Origin: Gammaproteobacteria bacterium HGW-Gammaproteobacteria-2
Lineage (GTDB): Bacteria > Pseudomonadota > Gammaproteobacteria > Xanthomonadales > Xanthomonadaceae
Direction of reading: 5' to 3'
DNA length: 64,000 nt
NCBI GenBank assembly: GCA_002840015.1
Contig: PGZE01000032.1
Coordinates: forward strand, 1 to 64,000
Part shown: positions 56,918-64,000 of the stretch, piece after piece
Position numbering within the stretch: position 1 is the stretch's first letter
How the letters are laid out: the number at the start of each line of letters is the position of its first letter
The notes under the pieces: model-generated
What the model was told of the DNA's origin: nothing
Databases searched by the model: none
What the model saw: only the letters and a program-made list of their open reading frames with translations
Translations under genes and position numbers: made by a program

Positions 56918-58228
56918 TTATGCCGTTTGCTGACCGCTGCGCATCACATCACTGAAGCTGGACGGCATCTCGGTAACTGCAGCATGGTCGGCAATCCATT
57001 CGACCACCTGGTCTTCCATCACTCGCGTGCGCAGGCCAGCCATCAGCTTCTCGTCACTGCGATACAGTTCCAGCACTTGCTGCGGATCTTCGTAAGTAGA
57101 TGCGATCAAGCCCATGGTTTCATTCAAACGCTTGCCATCAAGCATCATTTGTTCCTGGCGCGCGATTTCCGACAGCAACAGGCCGGCGGCGACACGACGC
57201 TGCGCCGATGCCTTCATCGCGTCGGGTGCAACGCTGACGCCCTTGCGCCCTTGCTCGGCAGCCTGTTTCTCAGCCTGGGCCGCCAGCGAACGGGCCTCAG
57301 CATCAATCAGCCGAACCGGCATTTCCACATTGCTGTAAGCCGCAACCAGTTTGTCGATTACCTCGGCACGCAAACTTGCCATCAACGCGCCCTTGAGCTC
57401 GCGCTCGAGATTGCTGCGCACTTCATTACGGAAGGTAGCAAGATCACCGCCACGCACACCGAAACTTTCAATGAACGCCTTGTCCAGCGCCGGCAGCGTC
57501 GGCTCAGCGATACGGGTCACTTTGACAGTTACCGTCGCATCCTTGCCAGCCAGCTCAGGCACCCGCCAGTCAGCAGCAAACGACACCGCCACTGACTTTT
57601 CCTCACCCACGCTCATACCGACAAGGGCTTCTTCAATACTCGGGTGCATCATGCCTGAACCGAGCAAGGTGCCGCCGATTTCGTAGTTCTCGGCAGGCAC
57701 GCGCAAATCGCCAGCAACGGCGAAGGTTTCCGCCATCACCATGTCTTGCGCTTGCGCACCGCGCGTTACCGGCTCAAAGCTGCGTCGCTGCGCACGTAGC
57801 GTTTCGATCATCTGATCGATATCAGCATCATCGACCGTTGCGACCACGCGATTTATCGCCAACGTGGAAACATCAATTTTGCCGAAATCCGGGATCACCT
57901 CGAAAGTGGCGGTGTAACGCAATTGGCCGTTTTCCGCCGTGCCATTGGTTTCGATGCTGGGCGCCGATGCCGGACGCAGTTTTTCCTGATCTACGGCTTC
58001 GTTGAAGCTGTTGCGCACAACCTCGCCCAATGCTTCATTGCGCACCTGCGCGCCAAAGCGCTGCTCAACCACCTTGGCCGGCACTTTGCCGCGACGAAAC
58101 CCCTTCATTTGCATCGAGCGCGACAACTCACGCAAGCGCTCACGCACCTCGCCTTCCAGTCGGTCGGCCGGAACGCTGACCGTCAGACGACGTTCCAGGG
58201 AAGAAAGCGTTTCAATCGATACGTCCAT
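56918..58228 (-). CDS. tig: Trigger factor, ribosome-associated chaperone and PPIase
   Basis: This 436-residue chaperone binds nascent chains at the ribosome exit. The ribosome-binding signature is GFRRGKVP (near residues 43-50). The FKBP-type PPIase domain is near 155-240, and the C-terminal helical arms run to the end. ATG 58228 (GGAGTG upstream) is chosen. It heads the tig-clpP-clpX operon downstream of the tRNA cluster. Confidence 0.96.
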   Translation of the reverse strand: MDVSIETLSSLERRLTVSVPADRLEGEVRERLRELSRSMQMKGFRRGKVPAKVVEQRFGAQVRNEALGEVVRNSFNEAVDQEKLRPASAPSIETNGTAENGQLRYTATFEVIPDFGKIDVSTLAINRVVATVDDADIDQMIETLRAQRRSFEPVTRGAQAQDMVMAETFAVAGDLRVPAENYEIGGTLLGSGMMHPSIEEALVGMSVGEEKSVAVSFAADWRVPELAGKDATVTVKVTRIAEPTLPALDKAFIESFGVRGGDLATFRNEVRSNLERELKGALMASLRAEVIDKLVAAYSNVEMPVRLIDAEARSLAAQAEKQAAEQGRKGVSVAPDAMKASAQRRVAAGLLLSEIARQEQMMLDGKRLNETMGLIASTYEDPQQVLELYRSDEKLMAGLRTRVMEDQVVEWIADHAAVTEMPSSFSDVMRSGQQTA

Positions 58229-58263
58229 GGTCACTCCTGCCATCCCGCCACAAGGGCGTACAC

Positions 58264-58300
58264 AAAAAACCCGCGGAGGCCAGTCTCCTGACCTATCCGC
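58264..58300 (-). terminator. Terminator after the tRNA cluster
   Basis: On the minus strand CGGATAGG and CCTCCG pair with a two-base bulge, followed by CGGG and six Ts. It lies between tRNA-Leu and tig. Confidence 0.55.
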
Positions 58301-58307
58301 ACAACGG

Positions 58308-58392
58308 TGGTGCGAAAGAAGAGACTCGAACTCTCACGGGTTGCCCCACTGGAACCTAAATCCAGCGCGTCTACCAGTTCCGCCACTTTCGC
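58308..58392 (-). tRNA. tRNA-Leu (TAG)
   Basis: This 85-base class II tRNA has acceptor GCGAAAG/CTTTCGC, anticodon loop TTTAGGT giving TAG, a long variable arm (TGGGGCAACCCG) and encoded CCA. It is the last tRNA of the cluster. Confidence 0.96.
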
Positions 58393-58422
58393 ATTGCCGC
58401 GCGATCACATCACAGAAAAAGT

Positions 58423-58498
58423 TGGTGGGCCGTGAAGGATTCGAACCTTCGACCTATTGATTAAGAGTCAACTGCTCTACCAACTGAGCTAACGGCCC
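58423..58498 (-). tRNA. tRNA-Lys (CTT)
   Basis: The 76-base cloverleaf has acceptor GGGCCGT/ACGGCCC, anticodon loop CTCTTAA giving CTT, T-arm GAAGGTTCGAATCCTTC and encoded CCA. Confidence 0.96.
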
Positions 58499-58506
58499 GC
58501 GTACTT

Positions 58507-58580
58507 TTTGGAAGACGGGACTCGAACCCGCGACCCTCGGAATCACAATCCGATGCTCTAACCAACTGAGCTACATCCAC
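58507..58580 (-). tRNA. tRNA-His (GTG) with degenerate 3' end
   Basis: D-arm, anticodon arm (TCGGA-TTGTGAT-TCCGA, anticodon GTG) and T-arm (GCGGG/CCCGT) are normal, and the extra G before position 1 is present. The acceptor is not normal. GTGGATG faces CTTCCAA, giving a T-T mismatch at 6-67 and G-A at 1-72. The sequence continues AAAAG with no CCA, while all five other tRNAs here encode CCA. It may be a decayed copy or a variant needing 3' editing. Confidence 0.75.
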
Positions 58581-58616
58581 CATTGTTCAACTTGCAACCT
58601 GCTGCACATTATCGCA

Positions 58617-58750
58617 TGGTGCGCCCGAAAGCGCGCCTCAAGTGCAACTGCCATGCCTGTCCGACACGTACAACTGGTGCGCCCAAAAGCGCGTCAGCGC
58701 TTCGCAGGTGCAACTGCCAAACCTGTCCGACACGTACAGCTGGTGCGCCC
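58617..58750 (-). repeat. Tandem repeats carrying the 3' end of tRNA-Arg
   Basis: Downstream of tRNA-Arg on the minus strand, two imperfect units of 66 and 58 bases follow one another. Each contains GTACGTGTCGGACAGG, GGCAGTTGCAC and ends in GGGCGCACCA, the last ten bases of tRNA-Arg. The third GGGCGCACCA belongs to the tRNA itself (58741-58750). The arrangement resembles the tyrT repeats of E. coli. Confidence 0.8.
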
Positions 58751-58817
58751 GACAGGAATCGAACCTGTAACCCTCGGCTTAGAAGGCCGATGCTCTATCC
58801 GGTTGAGCTACGGGCGC
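58741..58817 (-). tRNA. tRNA-Arg (TCT)
   Basis: The 77-base cloverleaf has acceptor GCGCCCG/CGGGCGC, anticodon loop CTTCTAA giving TCT, T-arm ACAGGTTCGATTCCTGT and encoded CCA. Its 3' end is repeated twice downstream. Confidence 0.96.
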
Positions 58818-58908
58818 AGCCCGGCAACTATACCGGCGCAGCCCAATTGCTACCAGACGAGCAGCGCCCGCCGCCAAAATAAACTCCAGCGACCGTGAAG
58901 GCTCGCAT

Positions 58909-58985
58909 TGGTCGGGGCAGAGGGATTCGAACCCACGACATCCAGCTCCCAAAGCTGGCGCTCTACCAGGCTGAGCTATACCCCG
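58909..58985 (-). tRNA. tRNA-Pro (TGG)
   Basis: The 77-base cloverleaf has acceptor CGGGGTA/TGCCCCG with one wobble pair, anticodon loop TTTGGGA giving TGG, T-arm GTGGGTTCGAATCCCTC and encoded CCA. It is the first tRNA of the cluster in transcription order. Confidence 0.96.
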
Positions 58986-59095
58986 ACGACCCCATTTACG
59001 CGCCAAACAGGCCATTGCGCAAATAGCCGGCAATTCTAAGGCCAGCCCCGTGCTGCGTCAATGACAACTGCGCATTGCAGCGCAATGCGCAGGGT

Positions 59096-59761
59096 TCAGT
59101 GCGGCCGCCATGGGCCACCGCTGCCACGGCGGCGGCGATCGAATGGCCAGCGCCCGCGCCAGTATTGGATCAGGCCAAAGCCGAACAGCATGCCGCCCAA
59201 GTGGGCGAAATGAGCGATACCCGGTTGGCTGCCAGTCATGCCTGAAAACAGCGCCAGCGCGCCATAAAGGATGACCAGTGTTCGCGCTTTCATCGGAATT
59301 GGCGGGATCAGCAGCATCACCTGGCGGTTGGGAAACAGCATGCCATAGCCCAACAACACCCCGAACACGCCGCCAGATGCGCCCAGCGTGGGATACGGCT
59401 GCATACCGGCGCTGGTGCTCCAAGAGGCCACCAGCAACTGGATCAAGCCGGCGCCGGCCACGCAAGTGAGGTAGTAAGTAAGAAAACGCCGCGGCCCCCA
59501 CGTGTATTCCAACGAAGCACCAAACATCCATAGCGCCAGCATGTTGAAGAAAATATGGCCAATACCGCCGTGCAAAAATCCGTAGGTCAGCAACTGCCAT
59601 GGGTAGAACAGCGAACCCATCTCGCCGCCACCCAATGGGTAGTCACCCAGGGGCCACAGCATCAGCCCGGAAAACGCTGCCATGCCCAAGACACTTTGCA
59701 GCAAAAATACCGCGCCGTTGGCCCAAAGCAGCGCGCTGGTGATCGGAGGCATTGGATTCAT
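59096..59761 (-). CDS. Rhomboid-family intramembrane serine protease
   Basis: This 221-residue protein has six membrane helices. The catalytic Ser is in TLGASGGVFG (near residue 129) and the His in IAHFAHLGGMLFGF (near 187). The HGGIGHIFFNM helix (near 64-74) gives the oxyanion residues. It has the basic six-helix bacterial form without extra domains. Substrates are unknown. Confidence 0.92.
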   Translation of the reverse strand: MNPMPPITSALLWANGAVFLLQSVLGMAAFSGLMLWPLGDYPLGGGEMGSLFYPWQLLTYGFLHGGIGHIFFNMLALWMFGASLEYTWGPRRFLTYYLTCVAGAGLIQLLVASWSTSAGMQPYPTLGASGGVFGVLLGYGMLFPNRQVMLLIPPIPMKARTLVILYGALALFSGMTGSQPGIAHFAHLGGMLFGFGLIQYWRGRWPFDRRRRGSGGPWRPH

Positions 59762-59823
59762 GACAAGCCTGATTCAAACAATGAGACGACATGATAGCCC
59801 GAGAGAGGATCATGCAAAATCAG

Positions 59824-60171
59824 TCACTCGTCAGCGGGTGGCGAAGCCCATAGCAAGGCATCCAGCTTGCCGGCCACCGAGGCCATGCGCACCCGCCCGT
59901 CCACTACCGTTACATTCTCGGTTTGCAGGCGTCGCAGCTGTTCGATATAGCCTTCCGACCCAGGCGCAAACGCGATCCGGCCATCGGCACGCAGCACCCG
60001 ATGCCATGGCAAGTCGGCAACGGGCGAATGCGCCAGCACGCGCGCAACCAACCGTGCCCTGCCCGGCAATCCTGCCCGCCGCGCCACCTCACCATAAGCC
60101 ACTACCTCGCCACGTCGAAGCTGGCGCAACGCAGCCACAATCGCAATTTCATTGGCTGATCGGTTTGTCAT
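59824..60171 (-). CDS. Alkyltransferase-like protein (MGMT fold, Trp in place of Cys)
   Basis: This 115-residue protein has the DNA-binding domain of O6-alkylguanine methyltransferase. The active-site PCHRV is PWHRV here (near residues 55-59), the Trp replacement of alkyltransferase-like proteins. Such proteins bind alkylated guanine without repairing it and hand the lesion to nucleotide excision repair. GEVVAYGEVARRAGLPGRARLV holds the helix-turn-helix (split over residues 21-42). ATG 60171 is chosen at the family start. uvrA in the same window is a plausible partner. Confidence 0.88.
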   Translation of the reverse strand: MTNRSANEIAIVAALRQLRRGEVVAYGEVARRAGLPGRARLVARVLAHSPVADLPWHRVLRADGRIAFAPGSEGYIEQLRRLQTENVTVVDGRVRMASVAGKLDALLWASPPADE

Positions 60172-60264
60172 GCACAAAATCACCCGGCCAGCGCCGTCAA
60201 GGGCCGCCCACGCTGTTTTCAATCCCGAGTAGATTTCGCAACCGCGTGTTGTCCCCGGCCTGCA

Positions 60265-61230
60265 TCAATAAACCACCACTACCACGCTCTGATTGATCTT
60301 GTCGCGGCCAACCGTGTCATACAGCCGGGATACGCCATATTCACTGGCGACCACGTCACTGATCTGTGGCGGCTCCCAGCCAAACCACATGGTTTCGATG
60401 CGCTCTGCGGAGATGCCCGCAGCCAGCAACGCGTCTTTTACAGCTAGCGCTCGCCGTGCCGACAGGGCGCGGTTGTGGCGCAGGTCACCGATCTGGCTGG
60501 CACGGCCAATCAGCACCGCCTTGCGGCCGCCATTTTCCTTGAGTTGTTTGGAAACCGTATCGAGCAGGCCAGTTTTGAAACTGGACGATACGGTGTCACT
60601 ACCCAAGTCAAACAGCACGATGCCATGCTCGAGGCGCGCAACCGACAAGATGTGACATTGCATCAGCTGTGCGACAAGCGGCGCGCAAAAACTGGTGCAT
60701 TCGGCAATTTCGCGCAGGTAGTCGGCATGTGAGATATTGCCGTCCTTGATAAAACCCTGATGTTGGCGCACGTGGTCGGCCGTGGCCTGCATCGCGCCAT
60801 GCTCGCCTTCGGCGCCTTCGAGTGCCGCCAAGGCCTCCATCGACACTCGCATTGCCTGATCCTTGCAGGCGCTATCCAGCAGCGGATTGTCATCGCGCGT
60901 TACGCGCAGTGCCTGAATCCAGTCACTGGGCCCCGGTTCGCCGGGAAACTGCGTTGCCTCGGTCGCCCCGGGCTGATCCTTGATCGCTTCGCTGCTTGCG
61001 GTGAGTTCTGCCAGCAGGCTGTCAATTGCGTTGGGATCGGCAGCGATTTGCGCTGGCGCTGTATCTATCGAATCAGCGGCGAGCGCAGGTGTGAAATCCT
61101 TGGGCAGGCCCAGATCAGGCGGCGCGTCAGGCTCGGCTACCGTTTGCGCAAATACCATGCTGGGTGTTGTCAGCAGTAGTGAAAGCGCCAATATGCCGAG
61201 TACCGGGGTGTGCGGTCGTGTGCTGTACAT
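60265..61230 (-). CDS. Exported OmpA-domain protein
   Basis: This 321-residue protein has a signal peptide (residues 1-29, ending VFAQ). A low-complexity Ala/Asp/Pro region and a four-Cys helical middle (ACKDQ, then CTSFCAPLVAQLMQC) follow. The C-terminal OmpA-like peptidoglycan-binding domain is marked by GRASQIGDLRHNRALSARRA (near residues 243-262). It is probably periplasmic or outer-membrane associated. The middle domain is unassigned. Start ATG 61230 with GGGAG upstream. Confidence 0.82.
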   Translation of the reverse strand: MYSTRPHTPVLGILALSLLLTTPSMVFAQTVAEPDAPPDLGLPKDFTPALAADSIDTAPAQIAADPNAIDSLLAELTASSEAIKDQPGATEATQFPGEPGPSDWIQALRVTRDDNPLLDSACKDQAMRVSMEALAALEGAEGEHGAMQATADHVRQHQGFIKDGNISHADYLREIAECTSFCAPLVAQLMQCHILSVARLEHGIVLFDLGSDTVSSSFKTGLLDTVSKQLKENGGRKAVLIGRASQIGDLRHNRALSARRALAVKDALLAAGISAERIETMWFGWEPPQISDVVASEYGVSRLYDTVGRDKINQSVVVVVY

Positions 61231-61268
61231 CGAATCTCCCTGTCGCATACGGTGCATCGTTTCGCCCG

Positions 61269-61814
61269 TCAGTTGGCGACGTAGTCTTCTATCATCGCCC
61301 GAAATGCCGGACTCTCCCAATCCTGGGGCCCATAAAGGCGTTTGACGACCTGCCCGTCACGACCAATCACTGCGGTTGCCGGAAGGCCGATCATCTTCAT
61401 CTCGTCATGCAGGCTGCCGAGCATATCGAGAAATATCGGCGCCGAAAACTTGCGCTCGGCCTGAAACCTGCGGACATCGCCGATGCGAAAATCGTTGGTA
61501 ACGGTCAACACCACCAGGCCACGCGCAGAAAGCTCACGATACGGGCCAGCGTAAAACGCTTCCAGCGCGGGAATCTCGCGCAAGCAGGGCGCACACCATG
61601 ATGCCCAGAAGTGCAGCAGCACCACTTGCCCGCGATAATCCGCCAATTGCGCGTCGGGGCGCTCGAAACCGGCAAGCTGGGTATCGCGGATGGCGGCAAG
61701 GCTCTGGCCAACCACGAGCCAACTTGCTGCAAGCAACGCGCAGGCCCAATACGCGGGCTTGCGCTGCGTGCGTTTTGCCAAAACTACGGCGGAAATTTGC
61801 TGCGTGATTGTCAT
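61269..61814 (-). CDS. TlpA-like thioredoxin-fold protein
   Basis: This 181-residue protein has an N-terminal membrane anchor or signal (residues 22-42). The thioredoxin-fold domain has redox motif WCAPC (near residues 72-76) within VLLHFWASWCAPC. GLPATAVIGRDGQVV and LYGPQDWES are TlpA/ResA features. It acts in periplasmic thiol-disulfide exchange, with an unknown partner. ATG 61814 is chosen; the frame to 61874 is not supported. Confidence 0.88.
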   Translation of the reverse strand: MTITQQISAVVLAKRTQRKPAYWACALLAASWLVVGQSLAAIRDTQLAGFERPDAQLADYRGQVVLLHFWASWCAPCLREIPALEAFYAGPYRELSARGLVVLTVTNDFRIGDVRRFQAERKFSAPIFLDMLGSLHDEMKMIGLPATAVIGRDGQVVKRLYGPQDWESPAFRAMIEDYVAN

Positions 61815-61920
61815 ATGCCCGGAAAAATAATGTAGCCACGGTATCGGAGCGTTAAGAACAGCGATAGTTCCCACTGGCCTGTGCGGACACGGCAGGCACC
61901 GATACCGTCAGCAACATACC

Positions 61921-63435
61921 CTACTCCACCACCACCGGAATCTTGCCGATCCGCGATTGCCATTTGCGCGGGCCGGTCTGGTGTACTGATTCACCCGTGC
62001 AATCAACGGCGACGGTAACTGGCATGTCCTGCACGGTGAACTCGTAAATCGCCTCCATACCCAGATCGGCGAAGCCAACCACGCGCGCGGCCTTGATCGC
62101 TTTCGATACCAGATAAGCGGCACCACCGACCGCCATCAAATACACCGAGCGGTGCTTTTTGATGGCTTCAATCGCAACTGGGCCGCGCTCGGCCTTGCCG
62201 ATCATGCCGAGCAAACCGGTTTGCGCCAGTACCTGCTCGGTGAACTTGTCCATGCGGGTGGCGGTGGTTGGGCCGGCCGGGCCGACCACTTCGTCGCGCA
62301 CCGGATCGACCGGGCCAACGTAGTAGATGAACTTGCCGCGCAAGTCGACCGGCAGCGCTTCTCCTTTGTCGAGCATTTCCACCATGCGTTTGTGTGCGGC
62401 GTCGCGTCCGGTCAGCAGCTTGCCGTTGAGCAGCAGCACTTCGCCGGGTTTGAAGCTGGCAACTTCTTCGGCAGTGATGGTATCCAGATGCACTCGTCGG
62501 CCCTTGCTGGCGTCGTAGGTGAGCGTGGGCCAGTCTTCCAGCGACGGCGGATCGAGCGCCACCGGGCCACTGCCATCGAGGATAAAATGCGCGTGGCGCG
62601 TGGCGGCACAGTTCGGGATCATCGCCACCGGCAGGTTGGCGGCGTGGGTGGGATAGTCCTTCACCTTCACATCCAGCACCGTGGTAAGGCCGCCAAGCCC
62701 CTGCGCGCCGATGCCGAGCGCGTTGACTTTTTCGTACAGTTCCAGCCGCAGTTCTTCGGCGCGAGTGCTCGGGCCGCGCGCGATCAGATCGGTGATGTCG
62801 ATCGGTTCCATCAGCGCTTCCTTTGCCAACAGCATGGCCTTCTCGGCCGTGCCGCCGATGCCGATGCCAAGCATGCCCGGCGGGCACCAGCCGGCGCCCA
62901 TGGTCGGCACCGTCTTGAGTACCCAATCAACAATGGAGTCGGAAGGATTGAGCATCGCGAACTTGCTCTTGGCCTCGGAGCCACCACCCTTGGCGGCGAC
63001 GATCACATCGACCTTGTCACCGGGCACCAGCTTGAGGTTGACCACCGCTGGCGTATTGTCGCGGGTGTTGCTGCGCTTGCCGGCGGGGTCGGCGAGCACA
63101 CTGGCACGCAGCTTGTTGTCCGGATGCAGGTAGGCGCGGCGTACGCCTTCGTTGACCATGTCCTCGACCGAGCCCTGGGTATTCCAGCGCACGTCCATGC
63201 CCACTTCCAGAAACACGGTGACGATGCCGGTGTCCTGGCAAATCGGGCGATGACCCTCGGCGCACATGCGCGAGTTGATCAGTATCTGCGCGATTGCATC
63301 CCTGGCCGCAGGCGATTGCTCGCGCTCATAAGCGGCGGCGAGGTTTTTGATGTAATCGACGGGATGGTAGTAGGAAATGTATTGCAGGGCATCGGCGATG
63401 CTCTGCACAAAGTCTTCGTGCTCGATGGTGGTCAC
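61921..63435 (-). CDS. fumA: Fumarate hydratase, class I (iron-sulfur)
   Basis: This 504-residue enzyme interconverts fumarate and malate in the citric acid cycle using a 4Fe-4S cluster. Candidate cluster cysteines lie in PICQDTG (near residue 66), GAGWCPPGMLGIGIGGT (near 185) and IPNCAATRHAHF (near 275). The C-terminal beta domain has LLTGRDAAHKRM and GPTTATRMD. Class I type is certain from these motifs; fumA versus fumB naming is by convention only. Confidence 0.93.
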   Translation of the reverse strand: MTTIEHEDFVQSIADALQYISYYHPVDYIKNLAAAYEREQSPAARDAIAQILINSRMCAEGHRPICQDTGIVTVFLEVGMDVRWNTQGSVEDMVNEGVRRAYLHPDNKLRASVLADPAGKRSNTRDNTPAVVNLKLVPGDKVDVIVAAKGGGSEAKSKFAMLNPSDSIVDWVLKTVPTMGAGWCPPGMLGIGIGGTAEKAMLLAKEALMEPIDITDLIARGPSTRAEELRLELYEKVNALGIGAQGLGGLTTVLDVKVKDYPTHAANLPVAMIPNCAATRHAHFILDGSGPVALDPPSLEDWPTLTYDASKGRRVHLDTITAEEVASFKPGEVLLLNGKLLTGRDAAHKRMVEMLDKGEALPVDLRGKFIYYVGPVDPVRDEVVGPAGPTTATRMDKFTEQVLAQTGLLGMIGKAERGPVAIEAIKKHRSVYLMAVGGAAYLVSKAIKAARVVGFADLGMEAIYEFTVQDMPVTVAVDCTGESVHQTGPRKWQSRIGKIPVVVE

Positions 63436-63531
63436 GGCGAGGTCTTGGCAGGGGGGATTGCGCTATTTTAAGCCAATGCGAGGCACACCATGAGTTCGGT
63501 CATCTGAGTTCGGCCATGCGCAACCGGCTCG

Positions 63532-64000
63532 CTATCGCTTGCGGTCATGCCGCTGCGCCAGCACCGCCAGCGCATCGGCCAGCCCCAATCCGCGCGCACG
63601 CAGCAACACCAGCAGGTGATAGAGCAGATCGGCAGCTTCGCCAAGCAGCGCCTCATCATCCTGCGCCACGGCGGCGAGTGCGGTTTCCACGCCCTCCTCG
63701 CCCACTTTCTGTGCGATCCGGCGTACACCGGAAGCAAAAAGCTTGCCGGTGTAACTGTCGGGTAGCGCATTCACGGCGCGATCTTTCACCAGCGCATCGA
63801 GGGTGGCGAGAAAGTTTTCCGGTGCGGTAGGGAAACAACTCGACCGACCGAGGTGACAAGTAGGGCCATGCGGCAGCGCCTGCACCAGCAGGGTGTCGTG
63901 ATCGCAGTCACTTTCGATGCTGACCAGATCGAGCACATGCCCCGAGCTTTCGCCCTTGGTCCACAGGCATTGCCGGCTGCGGCTGTAAAACGTGACCTTG
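63532..64000 (-). CDS. hisIE: HisIE (phosphoribosyl-AMP cyclohydrolase / phosphoribosyl-ATP pyrophosphatase), 5' end beyond window
   Basis: This bifunctional enzyme of histidine synthesis is cut by the window edge; about 155 C-terminal residues are visible. The HisI part has SRQCLWTKGESSGH and SIESDCDHDTLLVQA with HGPTCHLG, which supply the metal-binding Cys residues. The HisE pyrophosphatase part has KVGEEGVETALAAVAQDD (near the middle) and LLYHLLVLLRARGLGL. The gene continues past 64000. Confidence 0.93.
   Translation of the reverse strand, partial: KVTFYSRSRQCLWTKGESSGHVLDLVSIESDCDHDTLLVQALPHGPTCHLGRSSCFPTAPENFLATLDALVKDRAVNALPDSYTGKLFASGVRRIAQKVGEEGVETALAAVAQDDEALLGEAADLLYHLLVLLRARGLGLADALAVLAQRHDRKR

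Noticed and set aside
58583-58882. Plus-strand open frame over the tRNA cluster
   Set aside because: It translates tRNA genes and the tRNA-Arg repeats, not a protein.

Overview
The window looks like chromosome from a GC-rich gammaproteobacterium, most likely of the Xanthomonadales/Lysobacterales. Evidence is the tig-clpP-clpX-lon-hupB-ppiD block behind a tRNA Pro-Arg-His-Lys-Leu cluster, and the TonB receptor / tryptophan halogenase / sodium symporter / GH13 glucosidase set typical of that group. The assignment is inferred from gene content and is not species-level.

Layout. (1) 1-9.77 kb is an accessory defence island: type I restriction-modification genes hsdM, hsdS and hsdR, with a DUF4143 ATPase between hsdS and hsdR, then a RhuM-like gene, a DUF6155-like gene and a truncated TOTE-type primase, closed by a terminator. 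The island is partly disabled. hsdM and rhuM carry frameshifts and the primase is cut off. hsdS is interrupted at a (GCAA)8 tract that could switch it on and off. (2) 10-15.2 kb holds dabB-dabA (inorganic carbon uptake) with a divergent LysR gene. (3) 15.2-18.2 kb holds a VCBS/CRTAC1-like protein, a membrane protein and an AmpD-like amidase. (4) 18.3-26.2 kb is the carbohydrate uptake set; its glucosidase is broken by a 13-bp tandem duplication. (5) A 290-bp MITE-like element follows at 26.3 kb. (6) 26.8-49.6 kb is ordinary housekeeping: thioesterases, bpt, uvrA, an FAD oxidoreductase, a DUF2339 protein, a MASE2-GGDEF cyclase, pseudouridine synthases, glutaminase, cfa, a SET-domain protein and a CoA-transferase. 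(7) 49.6-59 kb is the minus-strand protein quality-control block (trigger factor, ClpP, ClpX, Lon, HU, PpiD) with six tRNA genes. (8) 59-64 kb holds a rhomboid protease, an alkyltransferase-like protein, an OmpA-domain protein, a thioredoxin-like protein, class I fumarase and the 3' part of hisIE.

The strongest signals are the hsdS switch, whose central spacer also holds a 12-bp repeat of the kind that changes specificity in EcoR124-type enzymes; tandem repeats beside tRNA-Arg that each carry its 3' end; the MITE with perfect 20-bp terminal inverted repeats; and the tandem duplication in the glucosidase. Several frameshifts are single events in otherwise intact genes, so assembly error must be excluded before any of them is called biological.
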